Source: Bacteroidales bacterium
Lineage (GTDB): Bacteria; Bacteroidota; Bacteroidia; Bacteroidales; Bacteroidaceae
NCBI GenBank assembly: GCA_004556745.1
Contig: SFFY01000017.1
Location: 1-47,551 of the forward strand
DNA length: 47,551 bases
Reading direction: 5' to 3'
Under the pieces are notes generated by a model, which saw nothing but the letters and a program-made list of their open reading frames with translations, had not been told where the DNA came from and ran no database searches. This document shows positions 14,779-23,061 of the stretch, piece by piece (the stretch's first letter is position 1; each line of letters begins with the position of its first letter). Position numbers and translations under genes: made by a program.

Positions 14779-17730
14779 TTATTTCACCACGACCTTCTTG
14801 CCTGCAGCCACATAGATGCCGGGCTGCAAGCCCGTGACGGAGGTGACGTAGCCCGTGGTCTGCACTTGGCGCACAAGGCGGCCGGCGGCGGTGTAGATGG
14901 CGACGGGGATGCCGGCGGTATCGCTCGAAATATAGATCTCGCCGCGTCCGCCCGAGATGCCGATGCGCGTGTCGCGCTGAGTGAGGTCGGTGATGCCCGT
15001 CAAGGGGTCGTAGCCGTATTTCTCGTCGAGCATCTCCACGCGGCGCGTTATCCAGTCGGTGATGTAGGCCACATCGCCCTGTATGTCGTTATGCAGCACG
15101 CCCCATTTGCCCTGTTCGCGCAGGTCGGCACCGCTCTCGGCAAAAAGTTCGGCGTAGTCGGTGAAGCGTTTGGCGAGGTTCGTGGGGTTGAACCATTGCG
15201 GACGCACCTGAGCATAGCGCTCTTTGAGCACGTCGCTCCAGCGCAGATAACTGCTCTTGGCGAGTTTGTCGTAGAAAGTGATGATGCCGTGCTCTGTTGC
15301 CCAGATGAAGCTTACGAAGTCGCGCGTCGGGTCGCTCACGTAGTCGCGGCTGCCGTCCCAATAGCCGCCCCAAGTGCCGTCCATGTCCCAAGGCGCGATG
15401 CCAATCTTCTGGGCGTTAGTGGTACCGGCTTGGTCGTAATTGAAGAAGAACATGTTCTTGCCGTGGTTATCGGAGGCGAGCATGAGTTCGATGAAAAGGA
15501 AATAGTCGTCCACGACGGGGCGGTCGAAATATTTGCCGAAATTATTGTCGAACTCATCCTGGGAGGAAGTAGCCACAAAGTTGATGGCGTTCCAAAGCGG
15601 CGCCCAGTCGATGGGTTCGGTTTCGTAGTCGGGATATTTCACCTCATAGCCGCGCCACGTTTCTTTGCGTGCCGAGTTGTCGTAGGCGGAGGGCGCAGTT
15701 CCGGGGTAGTAGCTGGAATTTTGGTAATGCCCCATAAAGACTTCGTAGGTCCAGTCGGTGGACTTATAGAGCGAACCATGGATTTGCTCCTCGGTGGTGT
15801 CGGTCTTGGGGGTGTACTTCATGAGTTTGAGTTGCTTTCGGTCCATCTTCTCGGTCATGCAGTAGAGGCCATGGTAGTTGCCGTTGAGCAGCACCTCCAC
15901 GAAGCGGCCGCGCGTGCCGGTGCGGGCTTTCTTCTCCAAAGTCTTATGGTAGGGTGCGGTGGAGAAGTCGTTCCAAAGGTCGGTGCTGACGCGGTTGCGC
16001 ATGCAGGCACCGTCAATGGCCATGGCATCGAGGATCCAGTTGTTGTCGCTGCGCAGGTTGAAGAACTTGCGGTCTACCGAGTTGCCGTCGGCATCGCGCA
16101 GCTTTATGGCATACGATTTCTTAGGATAATTCATCGCGCTTGCGCCGCGATACTTAAAGGCGGCGATGACGGCCGAGTCGTAGACGGCGATGTCGGGGTC
16201 GGTGACGCGCAGCGTGCCTGTGATATAGTAGTCGCCGTTAGTGCTCTCCACGTTGATTTCAACTACGGGCAGGAAGGTGAATTGTAGCGTAGCCTGCGCC
16301 ACTTCGTTGCCCGAGGCATCTTCTATGACGGCAATCTTATAGGGGTCTTCGCAGCTCACGGCAGGAATGGTCACGCTGCCCGTCTCGGCATCGGGCGTCT
16401 GCCCTGCCACACGCAGGGAGTAGCCCGAGGCATAGGCGCTTTGCCAGGTGGCGGAAACGGCAATCGTGGCATCGTCGCCGCCGCGCAGCGTAGCGGAAAG
16501 CGGCACAAGGTACTGGCTGCCGGCTGCATCGTAGGGGAGTTCCTTGCCGTTGAAGAGGAGCGTGGAGAGATAGTCGGACAAGGCGTTTTTGCCGCCCGTC
16601 TGTCCGCCTCCGCCCCCGCCGCCGGAACCGCCGCCGCCGATGGTGATGCCTTTTTCGGTGAGGTAATCTTTATGCCGGTCGTCGGAAGAGGCGAACACAA
16701 AGGTGCTGCCACCGTCTACGGAGTAGTATCCGAGGAAGTGGTACGTGTTTTTATCGTAGTCGTTCCAATAGTTTTCGAGCATCGTGCTCGTAGAACCGGC
16801 CTTGCCGATGGTGTAGCCGCTGTGATAGGTTTCGTAGTCGTTGTAATAGCCTATCTGCCAGTTGTTCTGCCCTACGGACGTGGAGCCGTATTGCACGCCA
16901 ATCGGCATGTCGGTCGTCATGTAATAATCCTCAACTGCCACATAGTAGCCGTCGCTCGTGTAGATATTCACGCCGGAGTTGGCCTGCACGAAATAGAACT
17001 GCGTGGCCTCTGCCTCGTTGGCCGTTTCGTAGAGCGAGTAGCCGTTGACATAGGCCAGCATGCCCGACCGCACGTTCTTAATGTAATAGAGCACGGGGTT
17101 GGAGCGGTCGGTAGTGTAGACCACGGGCGCGGCAAGGCCGGTGTTTTCCCACACTGCGCCGTTGGCGAGCGTGCCTGTATTGCCATTGTCGCCCGAACCG
17201 CCGCCGGAAGCACCGCCGCCGAGATCCTTGCCCGTCTCGTCGATAATAGAGAAGAGTTCGTTGTATCCCATCGTGTTCTCATCGTACGTGCCGAGCAGGT
17301 TGGTGCCGTCGTTCACGCGCAGGTTGAACCACTGCGTGGGGTTGCTCACGCTGGCGATGTAAAAATACTCACCGCTTTGGTTGATGGTCCACTGCACATT
17401 CCTGCCGTTGGCAGATGTGGTCAGTTCGATGCCTTTGCACACGCCGTCCACGCGGTTGCCCGTGTAGGTGAGGTACTCACCCGTCTTGGCGTTCTTAATG
17501 CGATAGCCCGAGCCGGCTTTTTGAATGTACCACCAGCTATCGTCGTAGAGCGTGTTGCTCGTGTCGTACCACACGTAAGCAGTCTGCCCGTGTTGCGTGC
17601 CGAGCACAAGCGAGCCGCTGGCGTAGTAATTGCACACGAAACGGTATTTCGTGTTTGAGTCAAAATCCACGGCTTTTGCCCCGAGCAGAGCGAAAAGCGA
17701 GAGAATAACAAGCGTAAAAATCTTTTTCAT
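14779..17730 (-). CDS. secreted CotH-kinase family protein with T9SS-type tail
   Basis: A 983-residue modular protein. Signal peptide 1-20; an Asn/Tyr-rich, possibly beta-trefoil-like module 25-165; Gly-rich linker near 170-185; a second module of similar composition 200-360; another Gly-rich linker 365-380; an Ig-like stretch 385-490; and a CotH domain about 490-905. The CotH part has YRGASAMNYPKKSYAIKL (Lys near 537-538), YCMTEKMD (Glu near 627), SDNHGKNM and WDMDGTWGG (Asp near 782 and 784), matching the atypical-kinase active site of CotH proteins, which phosphorylate other proteins. Residues 920-983 look like a T9SS sorting domain, ending GIYVAAGKKVVVK. It is therefore probably exported to the surface. 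The substrate is unknown. It is transcribed divergently from sufC and ends at a strong terminator. Confidence 0.85.
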   Translation of the reverse strand: MKKIFTLVILSLFALLGAKAVDFDSNTKYRFVCNYYASGSLVLGTQHGQTAYVWYDTSNTLYDDSWWYIQKAGSGYRIKNAKTGEYLTYTGNRVDGVCKGIELTTSANGRNVQWTINQSGEYFYIASVSNPTQWFNLRVNDGTNLLGTYDENTMGYNELFSIIDETGKDLGGGASGGGSGDNGNTGTLANGAVWENTGLAAPVVYTTDRSNPVLYYIKNVRSGMLAYVNGYSLYETANEAEATQFYFVQANSGVNIYTSDGYYVAVEDYYMTTDMPIGVQYGSTSVGQNNWQIGYYNDYETYHSGYTIGKAGSTSTMLENYWNDYDKNTYHFLGYYSVDGGSTFVFASSDDRHKDYLTEKGITIGGGGSGGGGGGGQTGGKNALSDYLSTLLFNGKELPYDAAGSQYLVPLSATLRGGDDATIAVSATWQSAYASGYSLRVAGQTPDAETGSVTIPAVSCEDPYKIAVIEDASGNEVAQATLQFTFLPVVEINVESTNGDYYITGTLRVTDPDIAVYDSAVIAAFKYRGASAMNYPKKSYAIKLRDADGNSVDRKFFNLRSDNNWILDAMAIDGACMRNRVSTDLWNDFSTAPYHKTLEKKARTGTRGRFVEVLLNGNYHGLYCMTEKMDRKQLKLMKYTPKTDTTEEQIHGSLYKSTDWTYEVFMGHYQNSSYYPGTAPSAYDNSARKETWRGYEVKYPDYETEPIDWAPLWNAINFVATSSQDEFDNNFGKYFDRPVVDDYFLFIELMLASDNHGKNMFFFNYDQAGTTNAQKIGIAPWDMDGTWGGYWDGSRDYVSDPTRDFVSFIWATEHGIITFYDKLAKSSYLRWSDVLKERYAQVRPQWFNPTNLAKRFTDYAELFAESGADLREQGKWGVLHNDIQGDVAYITDWITRRVEMLDEKYGYDPLTGITDLTQRDTRIGISGGRGEIYISSDTAGIPVAIYTAAGRLVRQVQTTGYVTSVTGLQPGIYVAAGKKVVVK

Positions 17731-17756
17731 ATATGATATGTTACTATATTCTGTCG

Positions 17757-17764
17757 CAAAATTA
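17757..17764 (-). promoter_or_regulatory. -7 box for the CotH gene
   Basis: On the minus strand this reads TAATTTTG. A CTTG, one base off the TTTG -33 element, lies 21 bases further upstream (17786-17789). The start codon is about 27 bases downstream. The region overlaps the divergent sufC promoter. Confidence 0.6.
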
Positions 17765-17808
17765 CGACAATTATATAATTGCGCACAAGTTTAGTTCTTG
17801 CTAATTTG

Positions 17809-17816
17809 TAACTTTG
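17809..17816 (+). promoter_or_regulatory. -7 box for sufC
   Basis: TAACTTTG, 33 bases before the chosen sufC start. No good -33 TTTG at the right distance; the corresponding upstream DNA is shared with the divergent CotH promoter, so the two genes may interfere with or influence each other. Confidence 0.6.
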
Positions 17817-17848
17817 CACGGCAGATAATTAAGATTATACCAAAAACC

Positions 17849-18601
17849 ATGCTTGAAATAAAAGACCTGCACGCCGGTATCGAAGGCAAAGAAATACTGC
17901 GCGGCGTGAACCTCACTATCCGCGACGGCGAAGTACACGTGCTCATGGGACCTAACGGCTCGGGCAAAAGCACGCTGAGCAATGTGCTCGTAGGCAACCC
18001 TAAATACGAAGTGACGCAAGGCAGCATCACCTTCAACGGCAAGGACCTGCTCGCGCTCTCGCCTGAAGACCGCTCGCACGAGGGCATCTTCATGTCGTTT
18101 CAGTCGCCGATTGAAATTCCCGGCGTATCGATGACGAACTTCCTCCGCGCCGCCGTCAATGCCCGCCGCAAGTATCAGGGACTTGACCCGATGCCCGCGC
18201 CCGACTTTCTGAAACTGCTGCGCGAGAAGCGCAAGCTCGTGGGACTGGACGCGCACTTTATGAGCCGCGGTGTGAACGAAGGTTTCTCGGGCGGCGAGCG
18301 CAAGCGCAACGAAATCTTCCAGATGGCCGTGCTCGAGCCGCTCTTTTCCATTCTCGACGAAACCGACTCGGGCCTTGACGTGGACGCGCTGCGCATCGTG
18401 GCAGAAGGCTTCAACACGCTGCGCGGCGAGCGCACCTCGGCCATGGTGATTACCCATTACCAGCGAATGCTCGACTATCTGAAGCCCGACTTTGTGCATG
18501 TGCTCGTCGACGGCCGCGTAGTGCGCGAAGGCACTGCCGCGCTTGGCTATGAGATCGAGGAGAAAGGCTTTGACTGGATTAAAAACGAAATCGCGCAATG
18601 A
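17849..18601 (+). CDS. sufC: Fe-S cluster assembly ATPase SufC
   Basis: A 250-residue ABC-type ATPase with Walker A GPNGSGKST near residue 34, the SufC-type signature FSGGERKRNEIFQM and Walker B LFSILDETDSGLD. SufC drives the SufB-SufC-SufD scaffold on which iron-sulfur clusters are built. An earlier in-frame ATG (17798) lies upstream of the promoter box; the start at 17849 (MLEIKDLHAG) fits the family. It overlaps sufD by 4 bases (ATGA), and sufS follows, so the three form one operon. sufB, normally the first gene, is not next to it; in its place is the divergent CotH gene. Confidence 0.97.
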   Translation: MLEIKDLHAGIEGKEILRGVNLTIRDGEVHVLMGPNGSGKSTLSNVLVGNPKYEVTQGSITFNGKDLLALSPEDRSHEGIFMSFQSPIEIPGVSMTNFLRAAVNARRKYQGLDPMPAPDFLKLLREKRKLVGLDAHFMSRGVNEGFSGGERKRNEIFQMAVLEPLFSILDETDSGLDVDALRIVAEGFNTLRGERTSAMVITHYQRMLDYLKPDFVHVLVDGRVVREGTAALGYEIEEKGFDWIKNEIAQ

Positions 18602-19998
18602 GCATTCCTGCCGACAACATAAAACGCGCAGCCGCTGCCTTGCAGCAGTATGCCGCGCTCTATAAGGAGCAAGGCGAACTCCTGGCCGCCCACACGCCGG
18701 CCGCCTTGCGCCAAAGGGGCGACGGGGATATTTTGGCGTATCTCGACAACCTTTGCCAAAAGGGTTTCCGCGATGAGTGCTTCAAATATACCGACATCAT
18801 GCAGGCCCTCGCGGCTGACTACGGACTGAACCTGAAACGCACGCCTGCCACCGACAACCCTGAGAAGCGCTATCACTGCAACGTGCCCTCGCTGGGTGCC
18901 AGGACACGCTATGTGGCCAACGATGTGCCCGCTCCCGATGCCGCCTCTGCGCCCCTGCCCGACGGCGTGCGCTTCGGCGCAGCCTCGGAAGACGATGCCT
19001 TGGCCGCCCTCGCGCATACATATATATATAATGGGTCACTCCCCATCTTCGACCCGCGCGACCCTTCCGATGCGCTTTGCCAGTTGCTCTCGCAAGACGC
19101 GCTGGTGGCTGACGTGGCTGACGGCGTGGCCTGCGGCGTGCCCCTGCAAATAGTGAACGTGGCGGACGCACGGCTGCCGCTGATGATGAACCGCCGCATC
19201 GCCGTGAATGTGGGCAATAACGCCGCGCTCGACCTCATCGTGTGCGACCACAGCGTCAGCCAATGCGCCACGCTCTCCACGCAAAGCATGCACATACGCC
19301 TCGGGCGCGGCGCGACGCTGCGCCTCACGTTCATCGAGGAAAATGCCGCTGCTGCCACGCGCTTCAACAACGTAAAGGTGAGCCAGGGCGACGGCAGCCG
19401 CTTCGTGTGCAACGTGCTCTCGCTCCACACTGGGCTTTCGCGCAACACGATCAACATCTTCCAAGACGGCACGCAGGGCGCCTACGCCGAAGTGAACAGC
19501 GTGGCCATTACTGATGAAACCGAGCATTTCGACAACTACGTGAAGGTGCATCACCTCGGCGGCAGTGACAACGAGAGCCGTATGCTGATGAAATACGTGC
19601 TCGGCGGCAGTTCAACGGCGGCCTTCACGGGCGAGGTTTATGTGGGCAAAGATGCGCAGCGCATTCATTCGGAACAATCCAACGCCAACCTACTCACCTC
19701 CGACGCGGCACGCATTCTCTCGCGCCCCGTACTTGAAATCTATGCCGACGACGTGCAGTGCAACCACGGCGCAACCATCGGTAAACTCGATGAAGCGGCG
19801 CTTTTCTATATGCGTCAGCGCGGCATTCCCGAAGCCGAAGCCCGCCTGCTGCTGCAACATGCCTTTGTGAACGAAGTGCTGGCACGCATCGAGCCGGAAC
19901 CTCTGCGCGACCGCCTTTCCTATTTGATGGAAATGCGTTTCCGCCACCGTTTGAAACAATGCGGCAGCTGCACGCTGTGCAAACCGAATAAGCAATAA
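18598..19998 (+). CDS. sufD: Fe-S cluster assembly protein SufD
   Basis: A 466-residue protein of the SufB/SufD family: the N-terminal helical part is followed by the beta-helix core, with HHLGGSDNESRMLMKYVLGG and the C-terminal IYADDVQCNHGATIGKLDE typical of SufD; the His and Cys in the last motif are conserved. It ends with a Cys-rich tail (CGSCTLCKPNKQ). SufD is the partner of SufB in the scaffold complex and helps with iron entry. The start overlaps the end of sufC by 4 bases, and sufS starts 5 bases after its stop, so translation is coupled. It could be mistaken for SufB, but the length and the divergent N-terminus favour SufD. Confidence 0.93.
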   Translation: MSIPADNIKRAAAALQQYAALYKEQGELLAAHTPAALRQRGDGDILAYLDNLCQKGFRDECFKYTDIMQALAADYGLNLKRTPATDNPEKRYHCNVPSLGARTRYVANDVPAPDAASAPLPDGVRFGAASEDDALAALAHTYIYNGSLPIFDPRDPSDALCQLLSQDALVADVADGVACGVPLQIVNVADARLPLMMNRRIAVNVGNNAALDLIVCDHSVSQCATLSTQSMHIRLGRGATLRLTFIEENAAAATRFNNVKVSQGDGSRFVCNVLSLHTGLSRNTINIFQDGTQGAYAEVNSVAITDETEHFDNYVKVHHLGGSDNESRMLMKYVLGGSSTAAFTGEVYVGKDAQRIHSEQSNANLLTSDAARILSRPVLEIYADDVQCNHGATIGKLDEAALFYMRQRGIPEAEARLLLQHAFVNEVLARIEPEPLRDRLSYLMEMRFRHRLKQCGSCTLCKPNKQ

Positions 19999-20003
19999 CC
20001 CTC

Positions 20004-21218
20004 ATGCTCAACATCGAAGAAATACGCAAGGATTTTCCCATACTCTCCCGCACGGTCTACAACCGCCCGCTGGTCTATCTCGACAACGCGGCCACCACGC
20101 AGAAGCCCCGCGCTGTGGTGGAGGCGATGACTGACGAATATTATTCGGTGAACGCCAACGTGCATCGGGGCGTGCATTATCTGTCTCAGCAAGCCACGGA
20201 GTTGCACGAGCAGGCGCGCGCCAATGTGCAGGAGTTTATCAACGCCCGCAGCGAGGCGGAAATCATCTTCACGCGCGGCACGACGGAAAGCCTCAACCTT
20301 GTGGCGTTTTCTTTCGGCGAGGCATTCCTCAAAGAGGGCGACGAAGTGCTCGTGAGCGTTATGGAGCATCATTCCAACATCGTGCCTTGGCAGATGCTGC
20401 GCGAGCGGAAAGGCATCGTCCTTAAAGTAATTCCGATGACGGACGAGGGAGAGATTGACCTCGAAACCTATAAAAACCTGTTTTCACCGCGCACGCGGCT
20501 CGTCTGCATCGCCCACGTGAGCAATGTGCTCGGCACGGTGAACCCAGTGAAAGAAATGACGGCCATCGCCCACACCCACGGCGCAAAGGTGCTGGTGGAC
20601 GGAGCGCAGAGCGTGCCGCACCGCCGCGTGGACGTGCAAGACATCGACTGCGACTTCCTCACCTTTTCTGGGCATAAAATATATGGGCCCACGGGCATCG
20701 GCGTGCTTTACGGCCGCGAGGAACTTTTGGAAAAGATGCCGCCGTATCAGGGCGGCGGCGAGATGATAGCCCGCGTGTCGTTTGAGAAAACTACTTACGA
20801 GCGGTTGCCTTTCAAGTTTGAGGCAGGCACGCCCGACTTTGTAGGCTCGCACGCCCTCGCCGTGGCTTTGGACTACGTGAGGGGCATCGGGCAGGACATC
20901 ATTGCCGCGCATGAAGCAGACCTCACGCGCTACGCCATGGAACAGATGAGCCTTATCCCTGGTATGAAGATATACGGCACGGCGCGCGAGAAGGACGCCG
21001 TCATCTCTTTCAACGTGGGCGATATCCACCCCCTCGACCTCGGCACGCTGCTCGACCGCCTCGGCATCGCTATCCGCACGGGTCACCATTGCGCCCAGCC
21101 GCTCATGGCACGCTGCGGCGTAGAGTCTATGGCACGCGCCTCCTTTGCGCTCTACAACACCCGCGCCGAAGTGGACGCGCTCGTCGCCGGTATCGACCGC
21201 GTCAGAAAGATGTTTTAA
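20004..21218 (+). CDS. sufS: cysteine desulfurase SufS
   Basis: A 404-residue PLP-dependent class V aminotransferase-fold enzyme. It takes sulfur from cysteine as a protein persulfide and passes it to the Suf scaffold, releasing alanine. Visible residues: PLP lysine K225 in FSGHKIYGPTG, and active-site Cys C363 in RTGHHCAQPLM, with the SufS-type RxGxHC motif and ARASFALYNT near the C-terminus. The N-terminus (DFPILSRTVYNRPLVYLDNA) is typical. It follows sufD by 5 bases and ends the suf operon. No sufE or sufU is in the window, so the sulfur relay partner must be elsewhere. Confidence 0.96.
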   Translation: MLNIEEIRKDFPILSRTVYNRPLVYLDNAATTQKPRAVVEAMTDEYYSVNANVHRGVHYLSQQATELHEQARANVQEFINARSEAEIIFTRGTTESLNLVAFSFGEAFLKEGDEVLVSVMEHHSNIVPWQMLRERKGIVLKVIPMTDEGEIDLETYKNLFSPRTRLVCIAHVSNVLGTVNPVKEMTAIAHTHGAKVLVDGAQSVPHRRVDVQDIDCDFLTFSGHKIYGPTGIGVLYGREELLEKMPPYQGGGEMIARVSFEKTTYERLPFKFEAGTPDFVGSHALAVALDYVRGIGQDIIAAHEADLTRYAMEQMSLIPGMKIYGTAREKDAVISFNVGDIHPLDLGTLLDRLGIAIRTGHHCAQPLMARCGVESMARASFALYNTRAEVDALVAGIDRVRKMF

Positions 21219-21288
21219 GAAATAAGTCGGATAAACCGGATTTTACGGATAAGCCGGCATATTCATAATTAACCAATAAAATAAAACT

Positions 21289-21606
21289 ATGCTTCTCACC
21301 ACAACCCCTTCTGTAGAAGGCCGTCCCGTCACCCGCTATTGCGGCATCGTATCTTCCGAAGTCATTATCGGTGCTAATTTTGTCAAAGACATCTTTGCCA
21401 GTTTTCGCGATTTCTTCGGTGGTCGCTCCAAAGCTTACGAAGAAGTTCTTGCAGAAGCCAAGGAAAAGGCTCTTGCGGAACTCTCACAAAAGGCAGAACG
21501 CTGCGGCGCAAACGCCGTGGTAGGCATAAAGCTTGACTATGAAACCGTAGGGGCAAGCGGTTCAATGCTGATGGTTGTAGCCAGCGGCACAGCCGTTGTT
21601 ATTTAA
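21289..21606 (+). CDS. YbjQ-family (DUF74) protein
   Basis: A 105-residue protein of the YbjQ/heavy-metal-binding-like family, with the conserved YCGIVSSEVIIGANFVKD, the helical middle AYEEVLAEAKEKALAEL and the second strand pair ANAVVGIKLDYETVG. YbjQ proteins form homopentamers; their function is unknown. It is exceptionally well conserved in length. It lies 70 bases after sufS and 11 bases before rnhB, so it is likely part of the same transcript as rnhB. The gap before it contains an imperfect inverted repeat of CGGATAA units (21228-21256). Confidence 0.9.
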   Translation: MLLTTTPSVEGRPVTRYCGIVSSEVIIGANFVKDIFASFRDFFGGRSKAYEEVLAEAKEKALAELSQKAERCGANAVVGIKLDYETVGASGSMLMVVASGTAVVI

Positions 21607-21617
21607 TCCCGCCTCCT

Positions 21618-22196
21618 ATGCTCCTCGCCCGTTACAATCCCGACATTTTGCTCGAAGCCGGCTGCGACGAAGCCGGTCGCGGCTGCTTGGCAGGCAGCGT
21701 GTACGCCGCTGCCGTTATCCTGCCGCCCGACTATAAGAACGAGCTGCTCAACGACTCCAAGCAACTCTCCCCTGCGGTGCGCTACGCGCTGCGCGAAGAG
21801 ATAGAGCGCGTGGCTTTGGCGTGGGGCGTAGGCATTGCCACGGCGCAGGAAATAGATGAAATCAATATTTTGCGTGCCTCAATCCTTGCGATGCACCGCG
21901 CCCTCGACCGACTCGACCCGCGCCCCGAGCGCATCATCGTGGACGGCAACCGCTTCTCGCCTTACGGTCTCACGCCTTGGAACACCATCGTGAAAGGCGA
22001 CGGCAAATACATGTCGATAGCTGCCGCCTCAATCCTTGCCAAGACTTACCGCGACGACTATATGAAGCAGCTCCACGAGGAATTTCCCCATTACGGCTGG
22101 GACCACAACGCTGGCTATCCCACCAAAGAGCACCGGGAAGGCATCAAAGCCCACGGCCTCACCCCTTATCACCGCCTGACGTTTCATCGGGGGTGA
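21618..22196 (+). CDS. rnhB: ribonuclease HII
   Basis: A 192-residue type 2 RNase H with the signature GCDEAGRG (Asp-Glu near 17-18), the second catalytic Asp in RIIVDGNRF and the GDGKYMSIAAASILAKTYRD segment that carries the last acidic residue and lysine. It removes single ribonucleotides and RNA primers from DNA. It starts 11 bases after ybjQ, and a terminator hairpin follows 40 bases after its stop. It complements the type 1 enzyme at 4299. Length and motifs are normal. Confidence 0.96.
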   Translation: MLLARYNPDILLEAGCDEAGRGCLAGSVYAAAVILPPDYKNELLNDSKQLSPAVRYALREEIERVALAWGVGIATAQEIDEINILRASILAMHRALDRLDPRPERIIVDGNRFSPYGLTPWNTIVKGDGKYMSIAAASILAKTYRDDYMKQLHEEFPHYGWDHNAGYPTKEHREGIKAHGLTPYHRLTFHRG

Positions 22197-22236
22197 TGAT
22201 TCGTCTGCAATCTCATTAGAAAGATATCTCTACAAT

Positions 22237-22275
22237 AACGGAGGCACGCCCGAACAGGTTGCCTCCGTTTGTATT
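22237..22275 (+). terminator. rho-independent terminator after rnhB
   Basis: Stem AACGGAGGCA (22237-22246) with TGCCTCCGTT (22260-22269), loop of 13, followed by TGTATTTC. It lies about 40 bases after the rnhB stop. Confidence 0.75.
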
Positions 22276-22290
22276 TCAAACAAACAACCA

Positions 22291-22350
22291 CGCCCGTTTT
22301 GCAAAGAATTTTTGGCAATATTGCCACTTTTTCTTTGCAGGACGGGCGAT
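22291..22350. repeat. large imperfect hairpin
   Basis: CGCCCGTTTTGCAAAGAA (22291-22308) pairs with TTCTTTGCAGGACGGGCG (22331-22348), and the loop holds TGGCAATATTGCCA, a perfect palindrome. The outer arm (CGCCCGTTTTGCAAA) echoes the GTAGGGGCG family. Function unknown; it might be a second terminator, being followed by ATTTTG. Confidence 0.6.
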
Positions 22351-22426
22351 TTTGATGCGCGAAACGGCGGGAGGCGGAGTTTGACGAATTAAAGCGGAAT
22401 TTGCTGCGTTGAATTTTTTATTTGCC

Positions 22427-22626
22427 GCAAGATATTTTTTACGGAATCGCAGAGAGTTTTTACTATCCTATAAGAAAAAGTTTGTTACAAAGTTTGTAAC
22501 GCATATTACAAGGTTTCTAACACATGTTACAAAGTTTGTAACGCTTGTTACAAACTTTGTAACAAACTTTTTCTGCGCAGGCACAAAAAAATATCTTGCT
22601 GAAAGGGAAAATTATCAGCAAGATAT
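22427..22626. repeat. 21-bp-period palindrome array, class B, copy 1
   Basis: Four 17-base palindromes at 22484, 22505, 22526 and 22547, again exactly 21 apart: GTTACAAAGTTTGTAAC, ATTACAAGGTTTCTAAC, GTTACAAAGTTTGTAAC, GTTACAAACTTTGTAAC, with spacers GCAT, ACAT, GCTT. Only unit 2 is degenerate. The array is bracketed by perfect 14-base inverted repeats, GCAAGATATTTTTT (22427-22440) and AAAAAATATCTTGC (22586-22599). A third GCAAGATAT at 22618-22626 could pair with the second arm instead. The unit sequence is unrelated to class A but period and layout are the same. Confidence 0.9.
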
Positions 22627-22632
22627 TGAAAA

Positions 22633-23055
22633 TTATTTGCCTGCAACGCGCGCCTGCAAGGCTTTGTTTTCGGCGGCTTCCATAATGGCGCGCTCGCCGG
22701 GGCCTTTGTCGTTGATACCGCAAAGGTGGAGAATGCCGTGGATTATGACGCGGTGGAGTTCCTCATCGTAGGCCGTGCCCTGCGCCTCGGCGTTGCTGCG
22801 CACTGTGTCGAGGCTGATGAAGAGGTCGCCCGAGATGGTGTCGTCCTCGCAATAGTCGAAGGTGATGATGTCGGTGTAATAGTCGTGGTTGAGGTATTGG
22901 CGGTTCACTTCGAGGATTTTCTCATCGTCGCAAAAGATGTATGCCACCTCGCCCACCTTTTTTCCGTAGCCCGCAGCCACGCGGCGCACCCACGCCGACA
23001 CGTCGCGGCGGCGAATGGGCGGCATTTTCACATTAAAAGTTTGGTATGAAATCAT
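22633..23055 (-). CDS. ybeY: endoribonuclease YbeY (16S rRNA maturation)
   Basis: A 140-residue metal-dependent RNase needed for 16S rRNA 3'-end processing and ribosome quality control. The UPF0054 motif is seen as VIIHGILHLCGINDKG. In most YbeY proteins this is HGxLHLxGxDH with three zinc-binding His; here the position of the third His is taken by Asp. As far as I recall this replacement is common in Bacteroidetes, so it does not suggest inactivation. Other conserved parts are present (YLNHDYYTDIITFDY, SGDLFISLDTVRSNA). It starts 6 bases after the ruvB stop on the same strand, so it is co-transcribed with ruvB and ends near the class B array. Confidence 0.92.
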   Translation of the reverse strand: MISYQTFNVKMPPIRRRDVSAWVRRVAAGYGKKVGEVAYIFCDDEKILEVNRQYLNHDYYTDIITFDYCEDDTISGDLFISLDTVRSNAEAQGTAYDEELHRVIIHGILHLCGINDKGPGERAIMEAAENKALQARVAGK

Positions 23056-23061
23056 AAGAAT

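Noticed and set aside
22409..22771. Open frame with repeated VTxFVT words through the class B array
   Set aside because: Same explanation as for class A; it also runs into the end of ybeY on the other strand.
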